The notes: generated by a model not told the origin, from the sequence alone. A DNA stretch of 64,000 nt from Geosiphon pyriformis (GCA_016748015.1 JAAOMT010000009.1:2223453-2287452); one strand, 5' to 3'; shown: positions 45,554 through 58,940, counted from the stretch's first letter. Numbers and translations are program-made.

Positions 45554-47165
45554 TATCTTCTTCTTCAATATTGAGTTCTATTGAAATTTTTATTTTGAAT
45601 TAAGTTATTGTTTTTTTTCTTAATATTGTTTATTTATTTTAGTTCTTATGTTTTCAATTAAGATTTGGTTATTCTTTTTTACTAGTTAATAGTTATTGTT
45701 TTTATTTTTAAATATAGTAATATTTCTAAATAATCTTAAAATATAGTATATAGTTTATAAATTGTTTTAATATATAATATAAAACTTGTTCTTTTTTTGA
45801 TAAAGTCTTCAATCTGTTGTACTATTTTTTGATTGAATATTTTTTTGAATTTATTGATATATAATTCCTGAATATTTAGCTTTTGTTCTAATTGATACTA
45901 TTAAAAGTTGTTCTATTTATAGTTTCTAGTTTTTTTTAGTTAATTTTTTTATTGAAATAATAATTGGTATTTTTTCAAAAGTGTTCTTTATTTTTTTTAT
46001 AATCTTATTTAATTAATGCTTTGTTTGATTTTGTGATTACTAATATAAAGTAATCTTTGTTTTTTTTTTTTTTTGGATTTTTATAACAAATTGTTTAGTA
46101 ATTAATAATAATTTTCATGTCTAATTATTGTTAATTTATGGCTTAAAATAATTATTGTATTATTATGTAGATGTGATCTGAAATTTTTATTTTTTATTGT
46201 TGTTTTATTATGTTTATTATGTTTTTATATACTTTTATCTTAATCTATTTTTCATGTTTTTTTTAATAATTATGATTGGTTTTAAACCTTATGAAATTTT
46301 ATCTGGTTTAACTAATATTTTTTGTATTTCCAGTTGTAAAATATTACTAATAAATAATAATGCTATATTATAATATAATTTTATTCAATCACTATATATT
46401 GCTTTGGTTAAGATTTTGTTATCTTATTTTAATTTATAAGTTTTATTTTTTAGAATTTTTTTAATGTAAAATAGATTATTTTATTTAAAGTTAAACTTTT
46501 TACTTTATTGTTTTTTTACTTTGATATAATGTAAGAGTATTTTGTTTTCAATCTTAAATTTAACCAGTTTATTTATTAATTGGTTATTATGTTGTTTTTT
46601 TTGTAACTTTTATATGTTATTAGCTGCTTTTCATCTTTTGTTTTCTAGAGTTTTCATTAAGTCATATGTTTTTCTTAGCAATGTTTCTTAAAAGTTGGCT
46701 TCTGTTATTGGTTTTATTAAATATATATTAATATATATTAATATATATCTTATTTGGTAATGTTACTGTTCTATTATAGACTAGTTTAAATAGTATTATT
46801 TGTGTAATATTTTGTTTTATTGTCCAATAAACAACTAATACTAATAATATAAACAAATCTTATTTATTCTGGTTTTTGTGATTAATTTTGGTTATTGCTT
46901 TATACAATGTTTTATTGAACTTTTTAACTAATTTATTTGTTTATAGATGATATGAAAATAATAGTAGTCTTTTAATTCCAAATTTTTAACTCACTTTTGT
47001 TAATATTCTGTTTATAAAATAAGTTTTTTGGTCTAATAACAATTTTTTTGAACATCTATATTAACAAATTAAATTTTAATATATGAATTTGGCTATAGAT
47101 TCTGCATATGTTTTTTGAATGACTTTAGTTTCTGGCTATTTTGTAAGATAGTCTATGGCTACTGC
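45554..47165 (-). pseudogene. Ty3/gypsy integrase region (antisense, decayed)
   Basis: Minus-strand translation shows an integrase core (about 46860-47165): VAIDYLTK then stop, KVIQKTYAESIAKFIY, KKLLLDQKTYFINRILTKVS, FGIKRLLLFSYHL then stop, TNKLVKKFNKTLYKAI. A C-terminal domain lies at about 46390-46720. Stops sit at family Trp/Gln positions. The region down to 45554 is the usual 3' accessory stretch. The core is cut at about 47165, so the rest of pol is missing. Confidence 0.75.
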
Positions 47166-47679
47166 TATGTATTAATTGTCTTTGTTTAAGATTTTGATTA
47201 AACTGAATCAAACTGAACTTTGAGTGTTGTTCAAGTTCAGTTTAAATTATAAACCAAACTTAAACCAAACCAATTTTTCAAAGTAGATTTCATTTAAGTT
47301 TGGCATTAAACTTTTTTGACAAGTCTGAGTTTAGTTTAAGTCTGATTTAAAGTTCACAAATTTGTTTAAGTTTGATGAAATTAAAAAAAAAATTTGTACT
47401 ATTTGTTCATTAATTATTATTTTGTTTAATTACTATAATTAGTTAAAAAAGTATATAAAACTATACATATATAATAATTTTACTTTTTAAATTTATTGTT
47501 AACATTATTCAATATTACAAAAGATTCAAAATTTGAAATAATGAAATTTGATAACTCAAATAGTCCAAATATTAATATATTTAGTAAATATAATTTTCAG
47601 AGTAAAGTATAGAACTATTTTAATAAGTTTGAGTGAATAAAAAAAAACAGCTAAATATACAGTCTTAAAATGTGTGTAT
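47166..47679. repeat. AAGTTTGG-type low-complexity tract and spacer
   Basis: Positions about 47195-47390 are built from shuffled words AAGTTTGG, AAGTTCAG, TGAACTTGAAC and their complements, including an imperfect palindrome around 47213-47245 (ACTGAACTTTGAG...GTTCAAGTTCAGT). The rest to 47679 is AT-rich without coding signal. It separates two element relics. Confidence 0.6.
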
Positions 47680-47936
47680 TATTATAGATAATTATTTAAA
47701 ATATTGAAACAAATAACAAACCCATAACTTGGTACTTAATAGCTGAGAATATTGGTAATTTCTAAAAGTTTTAGTTGAATCTTTTATATAATAAACAGAG
47801 ATTGAATTGGCAGTTTTTTCTGTAAATTTTTTTTTAGCATAGTAACTAGTTTATTTTAACAATTATGCTCTTCTGGTAAGTTATCTTTAAGTTTTTATTC
47901 TTATTCCTAGGTTTTTTATCAGGCTATTCTTGATAT
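47680..47936 (-). mobile_element. LTR A fragment (3' end, minus orientation)
   Basis: From TATTATAGATAATTATTT to GGCTATTCTTGATAT, the reverse complement of the last 257 bp of LTR A (compare 48590-48845). It stops abruptly where a plus-oriented LTR A starts at 47937, a head-to-head arrangement like that at 2250/2251. Confidence 0.7.
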
Positions 47937-48845
47937 TGTTACTTATAAAAAAAGTACAAAAAAAAAGTACAAAAAACAGATAAAAAAATAGACCAATAAA
48001 AGAATAGTACTTAGAAAATAAGCACAATATTAGAAAATTATAATACATTGCTTAGCAATATGTACATTGTTAGTGAATTATAGTATACTGTTTAACAATA
48101 AGCATATTGTCAAAGAAAATAAAGCATATTCTTCAAGAAAATGTAAGATTTTATATAACAAGAATAATGTATATATAGTAAAAGTATTAGAAACAGAAAA
48201 GACAGAATTGATACTAATAATTAGTTAGAATCTATTAATTATCCAATACTCTTCTTTTCAAAAGGTAGTTTCTATAACTTAAAGTAAAATCAAATTACAT
48301 ATTAATAAAATATTAATTATTACCTAAATTCATATTATTATTGCTTGATTAAGAAATATTAATCACTTTTATTTTATCATCATTCTATGTTGATAAAATC
48401 AAACACTTAACCACACTAAACTAATAGCTCTTAATCACAACTATTGATAAGATACAAATTTCTTATTTTTTTTTTATTTTTTTTTATTTTTTTTATTTTT
48501 TTTTATTTTCATTTATTTTGTTTTGTTGTTTTACTAACTAATTAAAAAAATTAAGTGTTAAGTATTTTGACATTAAGGATAGTTTGATAAAAGATCTGAG
48601 AATAAGAGTAAAAATTTAAGAATAGCTTATTAGAAGGGCATAACTGCCAAAATAAACCAACTACTATACTGAAAAAAAAATTCATGAAAAAAACCATTAA
48701 CTAAATCTTTATCTATTATACAAAGAACTTAACAAAAAACCTTCAGATTACCAAAACCTTCAAATATTACCAATTGTATAAACTATTGAGCATCAAGTTA
48801 CAAATTTGTTATTTGTAACAACATTTCAAATAATTATCTGTAATA
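47937..48845 (+). mobile_element. LTR A, 5' LTR of the element with gag at 48.9-51.0 kb
   Basis: Starts TGTTACTTATAAAA and ends AATTATCTGTAATA. It is followed at once by TTTAGTGCTCTCTGTAAAA, the post-LTR motif, and by gag on the same strand, which fixes it as a 5' LTR in plus orientation. Its end CA has become TA. Confidence 0.8.
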
Positions 48846-48865
48846 TTTAGTGCTCTCTGTAAAAT
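48846..48865 (+). other. putative primer-binding site
   Basis: TTTAGTGCTCTCTGTAAAAT directly abuts the 5' LTR. Matching sequences follow other LTR ends here (minus strand at 2100 and 61106; plus strand at 43242 and 57369, there TTTGGTGCTTCCTGTGAGG). Conservation and position fit a tRNA primer-binding site; the tRNA is not identified. Confidence 0.55.
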
Positions 48866-51049
48866 ATAATTCAACAGAAAACTAGCACCAACATCAATTA
48901 TCCAGAAAAATAGCAGACCAAGAAATTATAAAAGAAAATTATTTAGAATTTGCAAAATTCTTATTTCAATATTATTAAGTTACCTTGAATTAACAAGTAA
49001 CAATTGGTCAACAGAATTAGCCTTTAATTTCTACATTAATAAAAAAATCAAATTTTATTTGGAAGACCAAAAAAATTCAGAAGCTGCTCTTAACAATTTC
49101 TATAGTAAACTATTCTAAAGCATCACACTTCTACAAAATCATCTATTTGCACCAATAATTATAGAAATAAACAAAAAAATCAGAAATTATACTCAACAAA
49201 AATTTTTTATTACTTTTATAAACAAAAAAAATTTACAAATATCAGCAGAAACTCCAAGAAAAATACACCCACTGACTTAAAAGAAACCAAAAATTGTTTT
49301 ACTTATTTACTCATCATATTATTATACACTAAAAAGTGCTATTCACATATTATCAGGATTTGTATTATCATTAATCATAAAAACACTATTATTCAAAGTA
49401 CTATTTTAAAATAATCAAGAAAAAGCTAAATTATTAAAAACCTATGATAATTACTTTGAAGAATTTAGATCATAATCAACAATACTATTAGAATTTTAAT
49501 TATCACTACTTCAACCAGATGTTTGGATTTACTAGCTATTAGAAAGATACTGATTTAAAAAAAAAAAGATAGCAATCAGAAAAATAATAATCAAAACCTT
49601 ATTTTAAATAATCCAGAAATACAAACTCCACAAAATCTGAATAATTTAAACTCTGTTCTTATTATTTAGCAAGACTTATCTTTAGTAATAATAATCGAGC
49701 CACTAGTTACATCAATTATCTCACCACAACAACAGCCTTTACAACAATTACTACAATAACAACAAGTAGTACCAATGACATATATACTTATTACTAAACT
49801 TGAAAAATTTACCAGCAAAAAAGACAACACCTAAACATGATTAAACAATGTTGCCAAAACAATTACAGCCAATAACTGGGACAATAACAAAGCTTTTCAA
49901 GCTATTTTCTACTTCTTATAGAATGCCAACTTGTAACATCAGAACTTTATCAACAAGCCACAAACTTTTGATGCATTTAAAACTGTGTTTCTACAATATT
50001 TTAATAATCACAACAGCATTAATAGATTATTAACCAATTTTATCACACTTAAACAAAGAGAAACTGAAGCAGTCACCACTTACTTGGAATGTTTTCACAG
50101 AAATCTACACCAAATATAAGCAATACAAGTTAACTATTTTATTAAAACACAAATCTTGAATCAATTTATTTGCAAATTAAGCAATAGCCTTTTATAACAA
50201 GTATGTTCAATACACTTGAATATTTTCCAAGATGGAGTTATCCATATTAGAGATTTTGAATTGGCTAAACTCAAAGCCAACCACATCTAAGCTATCAACT
50301 TAGTAATAAATGGATTATCTGAATTAAATACCAAATTAAAACAATTTGGCAAAGCCATTAATCAGAAAATTAAGAGATATTTAATTAACAATTAAGCAAT
50401 TTATTAATCTCTTCAACATCATAACAATCAAGAAAATTCAAATCATTTTCAAAATTAATTGTATCTATTATTCTTATTAACCAACTAATTATGATAGCAA
50501 GAAATGTATTTGCCACTATTGTAGTAAACAAGAATATTTAAAATTAGACTGCTGTACAAGATTAAATAATCAATAATCAGGAAATCAATATTAAAACCCC
50601 AATTGTCAGTTTTAAACTCCAAATTATATTCAGAATCAGGAATCATATTAATCTTATTACACTCCAATAATACAACTACTGATATATTCACTTTTAGTAT
50701 ATTAAACTCCCACATCAGTCATCTATCAGCTGCAACCACAAACTGTTTATCAGTTACAGTCACAAATTATCTATTAACTACCAATTCAAGTACTGTCACA
50801 AAATTTTGGTTAAATAGCAACTGGTAACCAAAGACTAAGAATTGCTTACATGTAACAGAATTGGAGATTAACAATAGTAATATATCAACTAATTTTCAGT
50901 TTATCAAATCAGCCATCAGGATTACACCAACAAAGTTCAGAAAGTGGTTACATTCAAAACCCAAATTTTCAGAACTATTTAAGTTTTCTAGTTATCTTAG
51001 AAAACAATACATCCAACAATTTGAAAATCAATCAACAACCACTTATCAG
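48866..51049 (+). pseudogene. gag of element A (many stops)
   Basis: The N-terminal block contains LAFNFYINKKIKFYLEDQ then NNFYSKLF and a stop; the same block occurs antisense at 1836-2035. The core (about 49790-50300) has KLEKFTSKKDNT and FQTFDAFKTVFLQYF-like sequence, then LTNFITLKQRETEAV. A zinc knuckle near 50510 reads CHYC-SKQE-Y-LKLD-C: the histidine of CX2CX4HX4C is tyrosine, a CAT to TAT change. A Gln/Asn-rich tail follows to 51049. The gag is then interrupted by a solo LTR with a TCAG duplication. No pol is seen on this strand. Confidence 0.75.
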
Positions 51050-52914
51050 TATTATAGATAATTATTTGGGGTCTGAAAACAAATAACAAACCCATAACTT
51101 GGTGCTTAATAGCTTGAAATAGTTGGTAATTTCTGAAGATTTTGGTTATTTGAAGATTTTAATTGAGTTTTTTGTATAATGGACAGAGATTTAAGTATTG
51201 TTTTTATTTGTTGTTATCAGAGGTTTTTGGTCTTTTTTCTTAAATGTTGTTAATGTCTGTTTGTTGTAAATTTCCATTTTCTGGAAGTAGTTGAATCTCC
51301 AATAACTGAATTTAACTTCAAATTATAGAAGATAATTTGAACTGTTGGGCTTATAAGTAGAATGGCCAATTCTGTGCTAGTTATTTTGTGTAGTTTTGTT
51401 GTAGTAAATATTAACTCTTTTCCAGGAATTGCTTATCTGGAAGCTTACTAAAATGTGTAGTTATTTTGCTGTAAAAGTCAACTCTTCTACAGAAATCTTA
51501 TCTGTAGGCTACTCTAATGATTTAAATAAAAAAAATAAAAAAAAATAAAAAAAATGTAAAAGAAATAGAATTGTGTCAAGAAAAACGTTTTCTATTTAGG
51601 CCTGGAGTCATTAACAAATTATTGAAATTGGTAGCTAATCAATTTTAAAATGTTAGTTGTGTTAAGGAAATTTCAAGTGTAATAATTTAAAGAATTTGGT
51701 TTTTAAATATTTAATTTTTATTTGAGATATGTAAAAAGTAATTTGTTTTAATTAAAATATCTAAATTAAGATATTATAAGAAAATACATTTTCTTGAAGA
51801 AAAAAGCTCTTCTTTTATACAACTTGTTATAGTACTAGTTTTTGAACTTGCACTTTTCTCTTTGCTCTAATTTTAGTAAACTAAAGATATATTTCAGTGA
51901 ACTATAAGTTATTTCTACAACTTATTGATTATTTTGGCCAATTTTTATCAATTTCGGCGAATTTGACTATATTAAATGGTTCAGAGTATTGTGTAATTTG
52001 ATTATCTTAATTTCTATAATACAAATTGGGTTATTAATTGAATTATGATATTTGATAATTTGATTAAATAATAAGTAATAATTGAAATAATAATAATATA
52101 TGCTAATTAATAATAAGAATTATGAGAATAATTTCATGCTAATTAATAGCTAAAATTCTACTGATAACACTATTGCTTCTCAGAATTGCAATTTCATCAA
52201 ATTTTTTTCTCAGTGTGATGACCAATAATCTTTTTGATAAGCTATTCTTAATCTTTAAGTGTTCTATTCTTATTCCTGAGTCTTTTACCAGTCACTTTGA
52301 TGTTAATAACTCTATGCATCTTTAATCAATTAGTAAATAATAAATAAAACAAAAAAAAAGGAAAGAAAATAAAGAAATAAACCAAGACAAAAAAGAGTTA
52401 GTATTCTATTAATAGCTATAATTAAGAGCTATTAGTCCAGTATAGTTAAGTATTAGTAACTATCAACATGAGTTGTTGATAGTGGAAAGATGAATTGTGA
52501 TGTGTTAATAAGTATTTTATTTATATTTGATGCTTCTACTTTAAACCATAGAATACTATTATATAAAGAGATAAATAGTGAATTAAAACTAAAGATTCTA
52601 AACTAATAATTCTGTCTGAAAAATCTGTTTTTTTTGCTTCTAATGCTACTACTATATATACATAAATTTTATTATACAAAATTTTTTGAATTTCTCAATT
52701 TTCTAGCCAAGAATTTTAGAATTTTTGAAATCTTGTAATTTTTTGAAAAGAATCTTGAAATTCTGGAATTCTGTAATTTTTCCTACTGGAATCCTGTAAT
52801 TCTGGAATCTTGCAATTCTTCTAAGAAGAATTCTGGAACTCTACTTTTATTACATCTTATTTTAATTGGCTAATTTGTGTACTAATATATAATTCCTATA
52901 TTCTATAAATAATA
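51050..52914 (-). mobile_element. solo LTR A inserted in gag, with TCAG target duplication
   Basis: Minus-oriented LTR A from TATTATAGATAATTATTTGG to CTATAAATAATA, flanked by TCAG at 51046-51049 and TCAG at 52915-52918. Without the nested LTR C copy at 51212-52169 it is about 907 bp, the normal LTR A length. Sequence right of it (52915-52962) is the continuation of the interrupted DNA. Confidence 0.8.
51212..52169 (-). mobile_element. solo LTR C nested inside solo LTR A
   Basis: A 958-bp unit from TGTTATCAGAGGTTTTTGG to CTACTGATAACA with intact TG/CA ends, matching 61538-62510 over its whole length. The flanks TTGT and CTAT differ only by transitions and may be the decayed target duplication. 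LTR A sequence resumes to its right (GAATTGCAATTTCATCAAA). It is the youngest layer of this three-level nest. Confidence 0.8.
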
Positions 52915-52962
52915 TCAGCAATATTTTATTAGCAACTATTACAGAAAATAAATTACTTATAG

Positions 52963-54790
52963 TGTTACAAGTAATTATTTAGAGTCTCAAATCAAATAAC
53001 AAACCCATAACTTGGTGTTGTTACTCATAAAATATAGGAAGTATATTAGCACATAAATTAGCCAATCAGAGATAGACATAGTAAATGTGAAATTCCAGAA
53101 TTCTTTTCAAGAGAAATCACAGAATTTTAGGAATTTCAGGATTCTTGTACAAAAAATTGCAGGATTTAAAAATTCCAGGATTTCTCTCAAAAGGAATTGC
53201 AAAATTCTTGGTGTGAAGAATTGAGAAATTAAGGAATTTCAATTATGTATATATAGCAGTAGCATTAGAAGTAGAATCAAAACCAAGACATCAAAGTTTA
53301 GATTCAATCTAAGCAATTTTCCACATCATAAATGTCAATAAATAATTATTCACTATCTCAATCCACTCTTCACTATCAACATGAAGTGTTGATAGTAATT
53401 GATACTTAAACCACACTAGAACAATAGCTCTTGATCACAACTATTGATGAGATACTAACATTTATTGCCTTGGCTTATTTTTTTATTTTTTTTATTTTTT
53501 TTATTTTTATTTTATTTTTTGTGTTTGTTGTGTACTAATTGATTAAAAAATTAAAGCACTGAATTACTGACATCAAGGATAGCCTGGTAAAAGATCCAGA
53601 AATAAGAGTAGAATTATATATATATTAACAGATAGCTTATCAAAAGAGCATAACTGCCAGAATAAATCTGGCTGTCAAGCTAAGAAAAAAATTGGGCAAA
53701 ATTACAATTCCAGAAAACTACTACAATTATCACTGAATCTCTGTTCATTATACAAAGAACTTCACAACAAAAACCTTCAGATTAACTAAAATTTTTAGAT
53801 CACAAAAATCTTTAGAAACCAATACTCATTATTATATTAATTGAGCACCAAGTTATAAGTTTGTTATTTGCTTTAAGATCCCAAATAATTATCTGTAATA
53901 GTGCTCAATAGTTGTTATGATAGTAGTATCTGAAAGTTTTGGGTTGGAGTTCTTTGTATAATGGACAGAGATTTAATAGTTGTTTTATCAGTAGTCTTCT
54001 GGAATTGCAATTCTGTTAAATTTCTTTCTTTAGTATAGTGGCTGGTTTATTCTGGCAGTTGTGCCTTTCTGATAAGCTATTCTTAATTTCCAAGTTCTTT
54101 ATCCTTATTTCTGAGTTTTTTACCAGACTATTTTTAATATTAATAACTTAGTACTTAATCTTTAATCAATTAGTAAACAACAAAAAAAATAAAAAATAAA
54201 TAAAAATCAAAGAAATAAAATGTAAGTTAAGGCAATAAAATTAGTATCCTGTCAATAGTCATGATTAAGAGCTATTGTTCCAGTGTAATTAAGTATTTGA
54301 TATTATTAACATGAAGTGTCAATAATGAAGAGTTAAGTCAAATTTTTAATTAAGTAATAGTAATATATATGAAGTAATAATAAGTATGGTTTTATTTAAT
54401 CTTTGATAATCTTCACTTCAGTTGATAGTAACTATCCTTAAAGTAATAAAGAAAAGATAGAAATGGGAATTTCTATCCTAAGTAAAAAATTTGTACTTTT
54501 CTTGCTTTTAATGCTACTATTATATATACATAATTCTCTTTACATAAGAAATCCTTTTTCTTTGCTAGATTTCCTATAAAATTCTTGATTTCTTAAAACA
54601 TCTAGGATTTCCTGAAAAATCCTCAACTTTTCTGAAATATTTTGAATTTCTTGAATAATTCTGGATTTTTTGAAACATTTAGAATTTCCTGAAAAATTCT
54701 TTTTTTTCTTCTTCTATTCTAATTGGCTAATGTGTTTTTTTTTCTCTTTTCAATTATGTATTATTTTTTTCTCTTTTTCTAAGTGTAATA
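52963..54790 (-). mobile_element. LTR A, 3' LTR (split by a second LTR A)
   Basis: Two pieces, 52963-53018 and 53901-54790, join to one minus-oriented LTR A of about 945 bp. The first starts TGTTACAAGTAATTATTT and ends ACTTGGTGT; the second resumes GTGCTCAATAG. The right end is CTAAGTGTAATA, followed on the plus strand by TTATCTCCTTTTTTTT, a polypurine tract when read on the minus strand. It is therefore the 3' LTR of the minus-strand element whose integrase relic lies to the right. Confidence 0.8.
53019..53900 (+). mobile_element. solo LTR A inserted into another LTR A
   Basis: From TGTTACTCATAAAATATAGG to AATTATCTGTAATA, opposite in orientation to its host LTR. Flanks GTGT (53015-53018) and GTGC (53901-53904) differ by one C/T transition and fit a 4-bp target duplication, and the host LTR reads through when the insert is removed. 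Insertion of an LTR into its own family creates the head-to-head palindromes seen here. Confidence 0.8.
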
Positions 54791-56417
54791 TTATCTCCTT
54801 TTTTTTAATATTGAGCTTTGTTGAAATTTCTTAATATTTCTTTTTGTAAGAATTTCATAACTTCTTTTTCTAAGATTATTTTCTCTATTTTTTTATAGAG
54901 TTTTTCAAACTGGCTGTTGGTCATTCTTCCCTATTGATTAATAAATAAGCTACTGATTTCTGGTTGTAATAGTATTTCCGAATAGTCTTAAAAGATAGTG
55001 TATATTTGGTAGATAGTTTTAATATATATACCCAAATTAGATTTTTTTTCAATAAAAGTTTCTATATCTTGTATAATCTTTTGATCAAAGACTCTTTTGA
55101 TTTGATTCATATACAAATTCTGGATCATTAATTTTTGTCCCAAATGTTAATAGCAATATAAAACTGGAAATTGTTCTATCCATTGATCCCAATTTTCTGT
55201 TGTTACTTCTTTTGGTTGGACAATGACAGCTGGTTTTTTAAGAGTGCTTTTTACTTTTTTAATAATTTTGTCAGTATTATTGCTAATTTTTTTGTGTATT
55301 TATTGATATAATATAGTCTTTTTTCTTTCTCTTTTAGTGTTTTTATAGTAGATAGTTTAATAATTAATTGTTATTTTCATGTCTGTTTGTTGTTAATTTA
55401 TGGTCTAAAATAATTGTGGTGCTAGTTGGTAAATATGGTCTGGAATTTCCATTTTTTTGTTATTATTGTCACATGTTTTGGTTCCTTATATATTGTTTTG
55501 GTAAATTAAATCAACATGTTTTGTTTCAATATATATGATTGGTTTCAGATCTTGTGGAATCTTATTTGGTCTTACTAGTGTTTTTTGTACTCCCAGTTAT
55601 AAAATACTATTAGTAGATAATAATATGTAGTAATAGAATTTTAGTTAATTACTATATACTGCTTTGGTTAAGATTTTGTTGTCCTATCTTAATTTATAAG
55701 TTCCATTTTCTAGAATTTTTTTAATATAAAATGGTCCATTCTATTTGGGATTAAACTTCTCACTCCATTGTTTTTTTACTTTAGTACAATGTAAAAGTAT
55801 TTTGTCTCCAATCTTAAATTCGACTAGTTTATTTAGTAATTGGTTATCATGCTGTTTTTTTTGTTTTTTTTGTGACTTTTGGATATTATTAGCTGCTTTT
55901 CGTTATTTGTTTTCCAAAGTTTCTATTAAGTCATATGTTTTTCTTAATAATATTTCTTAGAAATTGTCTTCTGTTATTGGTTTTGTTAGATATATGTTAA
56001 TTTCTAATTCAACTGATAATATTGTAATTCTATTATATACTAATTTAAATGGTGTCACTTGTGTGATATTTTGTTTTATTGTCCAATAAGCAAATAATAC
56101 TAATAGTATAAATAAATCTCATTCATCCTGGTTTTCTTGGCTGATTTTGGCAATTGCTTCACATAATGTTCTGTTAAACTTTTTAATCAAACTATTTGTT
56201 TGTAGATAGTATGATAATGATAATAGTTTTTTGATTCCAAATTTTTGACTTAATTCTACTAGTGTTCTGTTTACAAAATAAGTTCTTTAATCTAATAGTA
56301 ATTTTTTTGAACATCTATGTTAACAAATTAGATTTTAATGAACAAATTTGGCTATGGATTCTGCATCTGCTCTTTAAATTGCTTTTGCTTTTGGCCATTT
56401 TGTAAAATAATCTATAG
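54791..56417 (-). pseudogene. Ty3/gypsy integrase region (antisense, decayed)
   Basis: Homologous to 45554-47165. The minus strand gives an integrase core (about 56100-56417: IDYFTKWPKAKAI, RADAESIAKFVH, YFVNRTLVELSQKFGIKKLL) and a C-terminal domain (about 55660-55970). Less mutated than the 45-47 kb copy: here the Trp of TKWP is kept. The core is interrupted at 56417 by the LTR of element D. Confidence 0.75.
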
Positions 56418-57368
56418 TGTTATCTGAGTAGAAAAAACCATAAAGCTATGAGAAAACATGACAAAGAAACATAACAAAAAAAATGTGGTACAACTTAAGA
56501 TAACATAAGACAAACACAAACAATAGCTAGCAATAACAAGTAATAGCTAGCAATAACAAGCAATAGCTAGCAATAATGAGCAATAGCTAACAATAACAAA
56601 ACAATAGCTAGCAATAGTGAAGCAATTGAAAGCAATCCTGTAAAACCAAAAGAATATATAAAAACAAGTAATTGTAGAAGTTAAAAAGACAGTTAATTAG
56701 CAATCAATTTTACTTTGTATTATACTTATCATATATTCATAATCAGAAATACAATAATTATCAAAAACAAAAAAATCCAATTTACTAATTCATGTTTTCC
56801 AATCTTATGGATTTTAATTAAAATTAAAATCAGTATTTCCTATCTTTGTTTTGGGACAGATGTCATTAGCATAAATGTTTTAAACCCTTAATAATTTGGA
56901 CCAATTGCTCTTGATCATAGCAATTGATAAGAATTAATTTTTTTCTTTTTTTTTCTTTTTTTTTCTTTATTTTTTTTTTCTTCTTTTGTTTGAAGTGACA
57001 ACATAAGAAAATTGACTGTCTTGGAATAGATTTTATAATAGTCTGGTAAAAAAGGGAAGCTCCCCCTAAGTTTTGGATATTAATGTTATCTTGGTAGCTT
57101 ACCAGAAGGGCAAAAAAACAATGCTAGACCTTAACAACTGTACTCATTAGTGTAGAGAAAAAAGCTCACATTTATAAAAAATGTTGTAATCAATAAAAAA
57201 CAAACTTTGTGCCTTATAACCAAAGAACTCAGTGAGTAGACTCACATCCAGAAATAGATCTTCAAAGACTGATAATACTAACACTATGGAAAGGGCAGAC
57301 AATCTTGAAAGACCCAAAAATAAAGCACCAAACATTACTATTATATCCTACCAAGTTTATTCATAATA
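56418..57368 (+). mobile_element. LTR D (5' LTR)
   Basis: From TGTTATCTGAG to TTATTCATAATA, about 951 bp. It is followed by TTTGGTGCTTCCTGTGAGG (primer-binding-like) and gag on the same strand. It interrupts an antisense integrase of element A, so D inserted later. Inside are a 20-bp tandem array and a TATA-like AATATATAAAAAC near 56650. Confidence 0.75.
56521..56620. repeat. 20-bp tandem array (5 units) in LTR D
   Basis: Five units of CAATAGCTAGCAATAACAAG, the first four exactly spaced, with slight variants, about 35 bp upstream of the TATA-like box. Each unit contains the palindrome TAGCTA or GCTAGC. Probably an LTR enhancer array, in the same place relative to the TATA box as the 12-bp array of LTR B. 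Confidence 0.85.
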
Positions 57369-57429
57369 TTTGGTGCTTCCTGTGAGGTTATAAATCCACA
57401 GAGACAAAACACTCTAAAGATACACAAAA

Positions 57430-58940
57430 GTGATGACTATTAGAACAATAAGAAAGAACCACTCCTCATATGGAAGAACACTATTTCAATATTTTCGAAA
57501 AAATTTAGGAATATTAGTAGAAACCACCATTGCAGAAAGTAATTTTTGCAATTATATCAACATGAAAATCAACTGTTTGTTAGGCCATGTAACTGATACA
57601 AAAAGACTTGGAGAACAAATCCATCAAAGCTTATTAAGATACTTAACAACTACCACTACTTGAGCAATCACTAAAACTCTATGCATAGTCGATACAGACA
57701 TTAAATACTATGTGATAAAACAATTCTCTTAAGTATAACAACTAGTAAAATCTAATCCGAAGGAATACAAGTATGGATCCAATAATTCTGCAACTGCTCA
57801 AGACAAGTTTATAGTCAACAAAAAACCAAGGTTTCTCTTTCCAACAACTCTTTCATACCATCAAACACTCCAAAGTAAAATTGTATTCAACTCACCCCTG
57901 GAAACCCAGTTAGAAATACCACGAACTTCTGAAAATCCACACCCATGGGATCAATACAGTTAGACCAAATTACTAGAAGAATATGGATCACTGTTTGGAA
58001 ATCTTACCTCAACAGCTGGTCAAACAGAAGGAAACACATCAACTTGAGAACAATCACCAGCACAAAATTCAGCAGAATTAGCATCTCTCCTAATGGAAGA
58101 AACAGCTATCTTACAATCTATTAGTTTAAGCAACAAAGAAAAACAACCAGAATTAGCACTCAAATATGCAGACACCAATTTTCTTAAACATAACCAGTAA
58201 CATCTTACTCATTAACTGGATCATGGCTTACCAAAATATCACTAAATTAGAAAAATTTTCAGGGAAAGAAGACAACATGTATTTGTAGATTGCGGAAGCC
58301 AAGAAAGCAATCACCACCAACAACTGGGATGATGACAGAGCTATTCAAGTGCTGCCATTCTTTCTAACTAGAACTGCAAACTTATAGTATCAAAGTCTTG
58401 CAGAAAAACCAATCGATTTTAACACCTTTAAGCTTATCTTTTTATGATACTTTTGTGATTCTAATACTTTAATCCAATTGCAGAATCAATTCAGCATAAT
58501 TAAACAAAAAAATCATAAAGCAGTAACTATTTATTTCAAACAATTCAATCAAATTCTTTGTCAAATATTAGCTATCAAAAGAGATTACTACACCACAGCA
58601 CAAGTTCTTAATCAATTCATTAAAAAATTGCAGAGTAGTATTCTGAGATTCATAAAACCCTGTTATTTAACCAATTTACAAGATGCTATTGCTCTTGCTT
58701 GTGATTTTGAGTCCACAGAACAAGAAGTGAACCATACCCAAACTATTAATTTAGCCATTAATAAAATCTCTGATATCAATGCAAAGATAACCCAATTAAG
58801 TGAGAAATTAACTCAGAAAATTAAGGAATTCTTAGCCGAAACCACAGGAACTTACCAACCACCACAACAGAAAAAAAATAACAACAACAGCAAATACCCA
58901 TAGCAACAGAACCATCAGCAACAGCAACAACCTTGAAGAT
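57430..58940 (+). pseudogene. gag of element D
   Basis: An open frame at 57430-57663 (starting MMTIRTIRKNHSSYGRTLFQ) is the gag N-terminus. After stops, the core reads ITKLEKFSGKEDNMYL, KKAITTNNWDDDRAIQVLPF, then an open 141-codon frame (58478-58903) with NQFSIIKQKNHKAVTIYFKQ, LNQFIKKLQSSILRFIKP and DAIALACDFESTEQEVNH. This matches the gag relics at 0-2 kb, 6.4 kb and 49-51 kb. Better preserved than those but still broken by stops. Confidence 0.75.
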
